Below, piece after piece: positions 7,401 to 9,325 of a stretch of 9,325 bases of DNA. The position numbers and the translations under genes are program-made. The notes beneath the pieces were generated by a model. It saw only the letters and a program-made list of their open reading frames with translations, did not search any database and had not been told where the DNA came from. Each line of letters begins with the position of its first letter. Position 1 is the first letter of the stretch. The stretch is from Pseudomonadota bacterium (lineage in GTDB: Bacteria; Myxococcota; UBA9042; PHBI01): assembly GCA_005788935.1 (NCBI GenBank), contig SYAK01000138.1, forward strand, positions 1-9,325, read 5' to 3'.

Positions 7401-7598
7401 GAGACGCGCGTGATGCACGTCTTCGAGGGCGGGCAGTTCGTCCCGTGGTCACCCGCCATCGACGCGGCCCTCGGCGAGGTCCCGGACAGCCGCTCCCACT
7501 GGCGCCACCACCTGCACAACCTGCCGAGCGTCGCGGTGCGGCGCATCACGGACCAAACCGCACGACCGGCCCACGGCAAGCCCGGGAGCGCCTCATGA
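4401..7598 (+). CDS. dabA: DabA-type inorganic carbon uptake protein (DUF2309/UPF0753), long form
   Basis: DabA is a zinc protein distantly related to beta-carbonic anhydrases. With DabB it is proposed to hydrate CO2 to bicarbonate at the inner face of the membrane, powered by cation flow. The N-terminal block at about 37-58 (GPMGVFVHHNTLHAYEDRPF) matches the family's start. The zinc-site motifs are clear: CCIDDREE gives C527 and D529, GHGSSSFNNPHRSAYDCGACGG gives H717 and C732. These align with C351, D353, H524 and C539 reported for Halothiobacillus DabA2, including the 2- and 15-residue spacings. The C-terminal HNVTGLFGV and DLRTGLPWQ blocks (about 930-955) are also family features. At 1065 residues it is much longer than the roughly 830-residue DabA2, with most of the excess before C527. 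The GTG start at 4401 overlaps the SulP stop by four bases, with GGAG at 4388-4391. The stop overlaps the dabB ATG. It is called MpsB in staphylococci. Confidence 0.94.
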   Translation: MTAPVALAARRSAGDRPGEALTHALAHAARLLPAQGPMGVFVHHNTLHAYEDRPFDEAVVAAARDLGARPYLAESEFRALHAAGRILPQDIRAAVAGLPADALGPAWPVGGGRDVPAAEALANWVVAAPALEEEVGLVWMLRHGDAFSRFPDWVGGDARARHIEATRTALAGMRGEALIEALATGGGDRAGSRRERFFRQFGVVLRGEDSALELPEVARALWHLWHGCRGVVAQSGDGRRSDLGGARSAIHVRPRGLLPEVRRARVAAGRPDPFVRVTGTLSRLAAAFLDEGVSHWPMPLRTEGFWRAALHALADGASPAIGGLAPARLRELARTAPAEAVLAVLGRWAIAPHDFGEVVHQLLQLLPGWGGMFWRLETMPHERRDSTCPITLLDWFAVVAVVCDASIGGVDGTWAPAATALDDEDDVLTRTVETDAARADVVAFRLFRAALALGITRAELEALPEARREALLGRLVAFSDIPRRRIWHAAFEARHAAEVLTPLALFARRHAVPDGLPGRPRLAVVCCIDDREESFRRILEERGPDIRTHGHAGFFGFPMRYKGLDDEAAYALCPVNIEPNVLVEERPVDAREANLRASGRRRAAHLLHEVHEASRAPGRGALVSLALAPLQALLLTARILAPRKARAAERWFARRLVPQPATELTLDRRDESVPPAPTGTALALGYPLDEQVTRAATFLENLGMVKDFPRLVIILGHGSSSFNNPHRSAYDCGACGGRHGSANARLAAQVLNRPEVRARLRARGLELPDDTWFIGGFHHTGDDGILLHDLGRVPPHLADDLRRAREDLEAARRDNAFERCRRFEAAHAVASPEAALRHVEDRCQHLSEPRPELGHATNAVAIVGRRSLTRGLFLDRRSFLICYDATIDPQTAILERLLAAVGPVGAGINLEYWFSRVDNERYGAGTKLPHNVTGLFGVMSGAEGDLRTGLPWQMVEIHDPVRLLLIIEATPEAVLTVASRQPVVAQLVVNRWVRVATVDPETRVMHVFEGGQFVPWSPAIDAALGEVPDSRSHWRHHLHNLPSVAVRRITDQTARPAHGKPGSAS

Positions 7599-8968
7599 CC
7601 GCCGCCCTCCCCGTTGCACCAGCCGCCCCCCCCGAGCCTTTCGGATGGCTGCTGCTGGCGCTGCCCACCGCGCTCCTGCTGGGCTTCATTGTTCTAAACA
7701 TTCAATCGATTGCGTTCAAGACTGCGTCCGAGCGTTCCATCGCACGCCAGACGCAGCTCGCCTTCGTCGCGGTCTTCGCGGGCGCTGTCGCCCTCCTCGG
7801 GCACGTCGTCCTGAGCGGCCGGACCGCGGTCGACCTCTCGGCGTGGTACGCGCCAGGTTACGGACTGCTGGCCCCGGCCCTCGAGGTGGATCTCACGCGC
7901 GCCATCCTGCTGGTCGTTTTCTCCGGCATCATCGGTCTGACCGCTCGTTTTTCAACGACTTACATGCATCGCGAACCCGGTTACGACCGTTTCTTTCTCC
8001 TGCTGTGGCTCTTCACGGCCGGCGTCACGATGGTCATCCTCGCCTCGCGCATCGACCTCTTCTTCATCGGCTGGGAGTTCGTCGGGCTGTCGTCGGCGCT
8101 GCTCATCGGCTTCTTCCGCAACAAGGGGCAGCCCGTCCGCGCCGGTCTCCGCGCCTGGACGACCTACCGCGGCTGCGACGTGGCCCTGCTGCTCGGGTTC
8201 GTCCTGCTGCATCACGCCGCCCACAGCTTCGACTGGCACGCGGTGCTGACCGCTGGCACCCGCCTCGAGCCAGGCGAGCTGCGCTTCGTCGGCGCGCTTC
8301 TGATCATCGGCGCGATGGGCAAGTCCGCTCAGGCCCCGCTTTCGGGCTGGCTGCCGCGGGCGATGGAGGGACCAACCTCGTCGAGCGCGCTGTTCTACGG
8401 CGGCGTCTCGGTCCACCTCGGGGCCTTCCTGCTGCTCGCCGTGATGCCGATCCTCGAGGCTGACCTGGGGTTACGCGTCGCGGTCGGCGTCATTGGCGGC
8501 GTCACGGCCATCCTCGCGGGGCTGACGAGCCGCGTTCGGCCGGATGTGAAGACGGCCATCGGCTGGTCGGTCGCGTCCCAGCTGGGCGTCATCTGGGTGG
8601 AGATAGCCCTTGGCCTCGAGACGCTCGCGCTCGTTCATATCGCGGCCCACGCCGTCTACCGCACGAGCGAGCTCCTGACATCGCCGCAGGCCCTTCACGA
8701 CCGCTTCGCGCGGGAGTCGGGGGCGGGCGGACAGCTCGGATTCAGGCATCCGATACCGTTTTCGCCCAAAGGCACGATGGCGTCGTGGGTCCATGCGCGG
8801 GCTCTCGGCGCGTTCGGCATGGAGGGGCTGGTGGCCCGCCTCTTCGTCCGCCCGTTCGTCGCCCTCGGGCGCGTCCTCGATCGCCTTGACCGCGGCCTGA
8901 GCGGCGATACCGCGCCCGAGCAGCCATCCGAGGGCAGTCAGCCAGTCGAGCATGCGGAGGTGGGCTGA
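7595..8968 (+). CDS. dabB: DabB-like proton/cation-conducting membrane subunit (NuoL/MrpA family), short and divergent
   Basis: This 457-residue polytopic protein belongs to the NuoL/MrpA antiporter-type family and is the expected membrane partner of DabA. Family landmarks are YMHREPGYDRFFLLLWLF before GWEFVGLSSALLIGF (E161, equivalent to NuoL E144), D195 in RGCDVALLLG (NuoL D178), and GAMGKSAQAPLSGWLPRAMEGPT (K243, NuoL K229). H348 and H352 match NuoL H334 and H338. Two channel positions differ: NuoL H254 is Tyr here (Y268), and NuoL K342 is Arg (R356). It is shorter than NuoL (about 610) and seems to lack the last helices, although a NuoL-like tail (FVRPFVALGRVLDRLDRG) is present before an acidic Pro/Glu-rich end. 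The ATG overlaps the dabA stop (ATGA) with GGGAG at 7584-7588. The frame is open upstream into dabA, but this start is clearly favoured. Next to dabA it is DabB/MpsA rather than complex I; the exact ortholog class is less certain. Confidence 0.88.
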   Translation: MTAALPVAPAAPPEPFGWLLLALPTALLLGFIVLNIQSIAFKTASERSIARQTQLAFVAVFAGAVALLGHVVLSGRTAVDLSAWYAPGYGLLAPALEVDLTRAILLVVFSGIIGLTARFSTTYMHREPGYDRFFLLLWLFTAGVTMVILASRIDLFFIGWEFVGLSSALLIGFFRNKGQPVRAGLRAWTTYRGCDVALLLGFVLLHHAAHSFDWHAVLTAGTRLEPGELRFVGALLIIGAMGKSAQAPLSGWLPRAMEGPTSSSALFYGGVSVHLGAFLLLAVMPILEADLGLRVAVGVIGGVTAILAGLTSRVRPDVKTAIGWSVASQLGVIWVEIALGLETLALVHIAAHAVYRTSELLTSPQALHDRFARESGAGGQLGFRHPIPFSPKGTMASWVHARALGAFGMEGLVARLFVRPFVALGRVLDRLDRGLSGDTAPEQPSEGSQPVEHAEVG

Positions 8969-9325
8969 TGGGGACCTTCGAGACCTTCGGCGCGCCGGTG
9001 CTGTCCGTGCCGCTGATGGCGGGGCTGCTGGTCGTGCCCTTCGTGGCCCGCGCCAGAACAGCGGCGGCAGCGGGGCGGCTCGCCTTGACGACCGCGGCGC
9101 TCCTGCTCACGTGGACAGCGGGGCTGGTCGTGCACTTCGTGACCTCGGGCGACGTGGGGCGCCGTATGGACCCGCTGCACACGGGCGCCACGCCGCTGCT
9201 CGGGGTCGACGGCATGGGGGCGGCCCTCATCCTGCTGACCACTGTCGTCGCGCTCGCCTGGCTCATCGTGCGGCGGCGCTCGAGCCCGCTCCCGCGCGAG
9301 CTCGCGGCGCTCGTCGCGATGGAGG
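8968..9325 (+). CDS. Second antiporter-type membrane subunit, NuoM-like, 3'-truncated by the window edge
   Basis: The ATG at 8968 shares its A with the TGA of the preceding gene (TGATG), and GGAGG at 8956-8960 lies seven bases upstream, so the start is well supported and coupled. The 119 visible codons encode a hydrophobic first helix (about 9-27, VLSVPLMAGLLVVPFVA), a second at about 39-58, a short exported loop, then LLGVDGMGAALILLTTVVALAWLIV. The GVDG(M/I)...LILLTT pattern is typical of NuoM/NdhD-type subunits at this position. The protein is therefore probably a proton-conducting transporter subunit related to NuoM. The key Glu and Lys helices lie outside the window, so channel competence cannot be judged. 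Its place right after dabB suggests that the complex contains two different antiporter-like subunits. Confidence 0.82.
   Translation, partial: MGTFETFGAPVLSVPLMAGLLVVPFVARARTAAAAGRLALTTAALLLTWTAGLVVHFVTSGDVGRRMDPLHTGATPLLGVDGMGAALILLTTVVALAWLIVRRRSSPLPRELAALVAME

Larger units (their letters stand above)
2839..9325 (+). other. Translationally coupled inorganic-carbon operon: SulP-dabA-dabB-NuoM-like
   Basis: Four same-strand genes overlap in series. SulP and dabA overlap by four bases (GTGA), dabA and dabB by four (ATGA), and dabB and the NuoM-like gene by one (TGATG). Each junction has a purine-rich ribosome site inside the preceding gene. No terminator or promoter-sized gap occurs, and the operon runs past the window end. 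This arrangement implies one message, coordinated stoichiometry and probable co-function. No LysR-type or other regulator gene is adjacent within the window. Upstream candidate control elements are the 12-bp tandem repeat and the leader hairpin. Confidence 0.85.

Noticed and set aside
7373..7594. Upstream extension of the dabB frame to a start at 7373
   Set aside because: The added 74 residues overlap the conserved end of dabA and are Arg-rich. The ATG at 7595 has a ribosome site and the usual four-base overlap.
7595..9325. Part of a respiratory complex I (nuo) operon
   Set aside because: The NuoL- and NuoM-like genes follow dabA directly by overlap, no other nuo gene is present, and the NuoL-like protein is short with altered channel residues.

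Overview
This is a gene-dense chromosomal window of very GC-rich DNA with strong G/C preference at third codon positions. It looks like a high-GC, probably Gram-negative bacterium that encodes an inorganic-carbon (CO2/bicarbonate) handling system. No rRNA, tRNA, CRISPR array, insertion sequence or phage gene is visible. The taxon cannot be fixed from the sequence alone, and no RuBisCO or carboxysome gene lies in the window, so autotrophy is possible but not shown.

Left part (1-2676): the window opens inside a class III PLP-dependent aminotransferase gene whose 5' end is missing. It is followed by a gene for an exported or anchored membrane protein of unknown function (883-1641). A short four-cysteine zinc-ribbon protein runs convergent to it on the minus strand (1658-1987). 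The two convergent stop codons lie within one hairpin that has a UUCG tetraloop. A divergently oriented small three-helix membrane protein of unknown function follows (2161-2676).

Right part (2839 to the window end): a tight plus-strand operon in which every gene overlaps the next by 1-4 bases. It encodes a SulP-family anion transporter with a C-terminal STAS domain, a long DabA (DUF2309/UPF0753) zinc protein, a NuoL/DabB-like antiporter-type membrane subunit, and the start of a second antiporter-type subunit that looks like NuoM. DabA retains all four residues reported as the beta-carbonic-anhydrase-like zinc site in Halothiobacillus DabA2 (here C527, D529, H717, C732), at family-consistent spacing. 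In the known DAB/MpsAB systems DabA is thought to hydrate CO2 vectorially on the cytoplasmic side, driven by cation flow through DabB. Here that machine appears with a SulP carrier in the same translationally coupled unit, and apparently with two different antiporter-like subunits.

The main result is therefore an expanded DAB-type inorganic-carbon operon (SulP-DabA-DabB-NuoM-like). Its families are recognisable, but the gene complement differs from the minimal two-gene DAB system. Two unusual residues in the first antiporter subunit and a 12-bp tandem repeat upstream of the operon are the other points worth checking.
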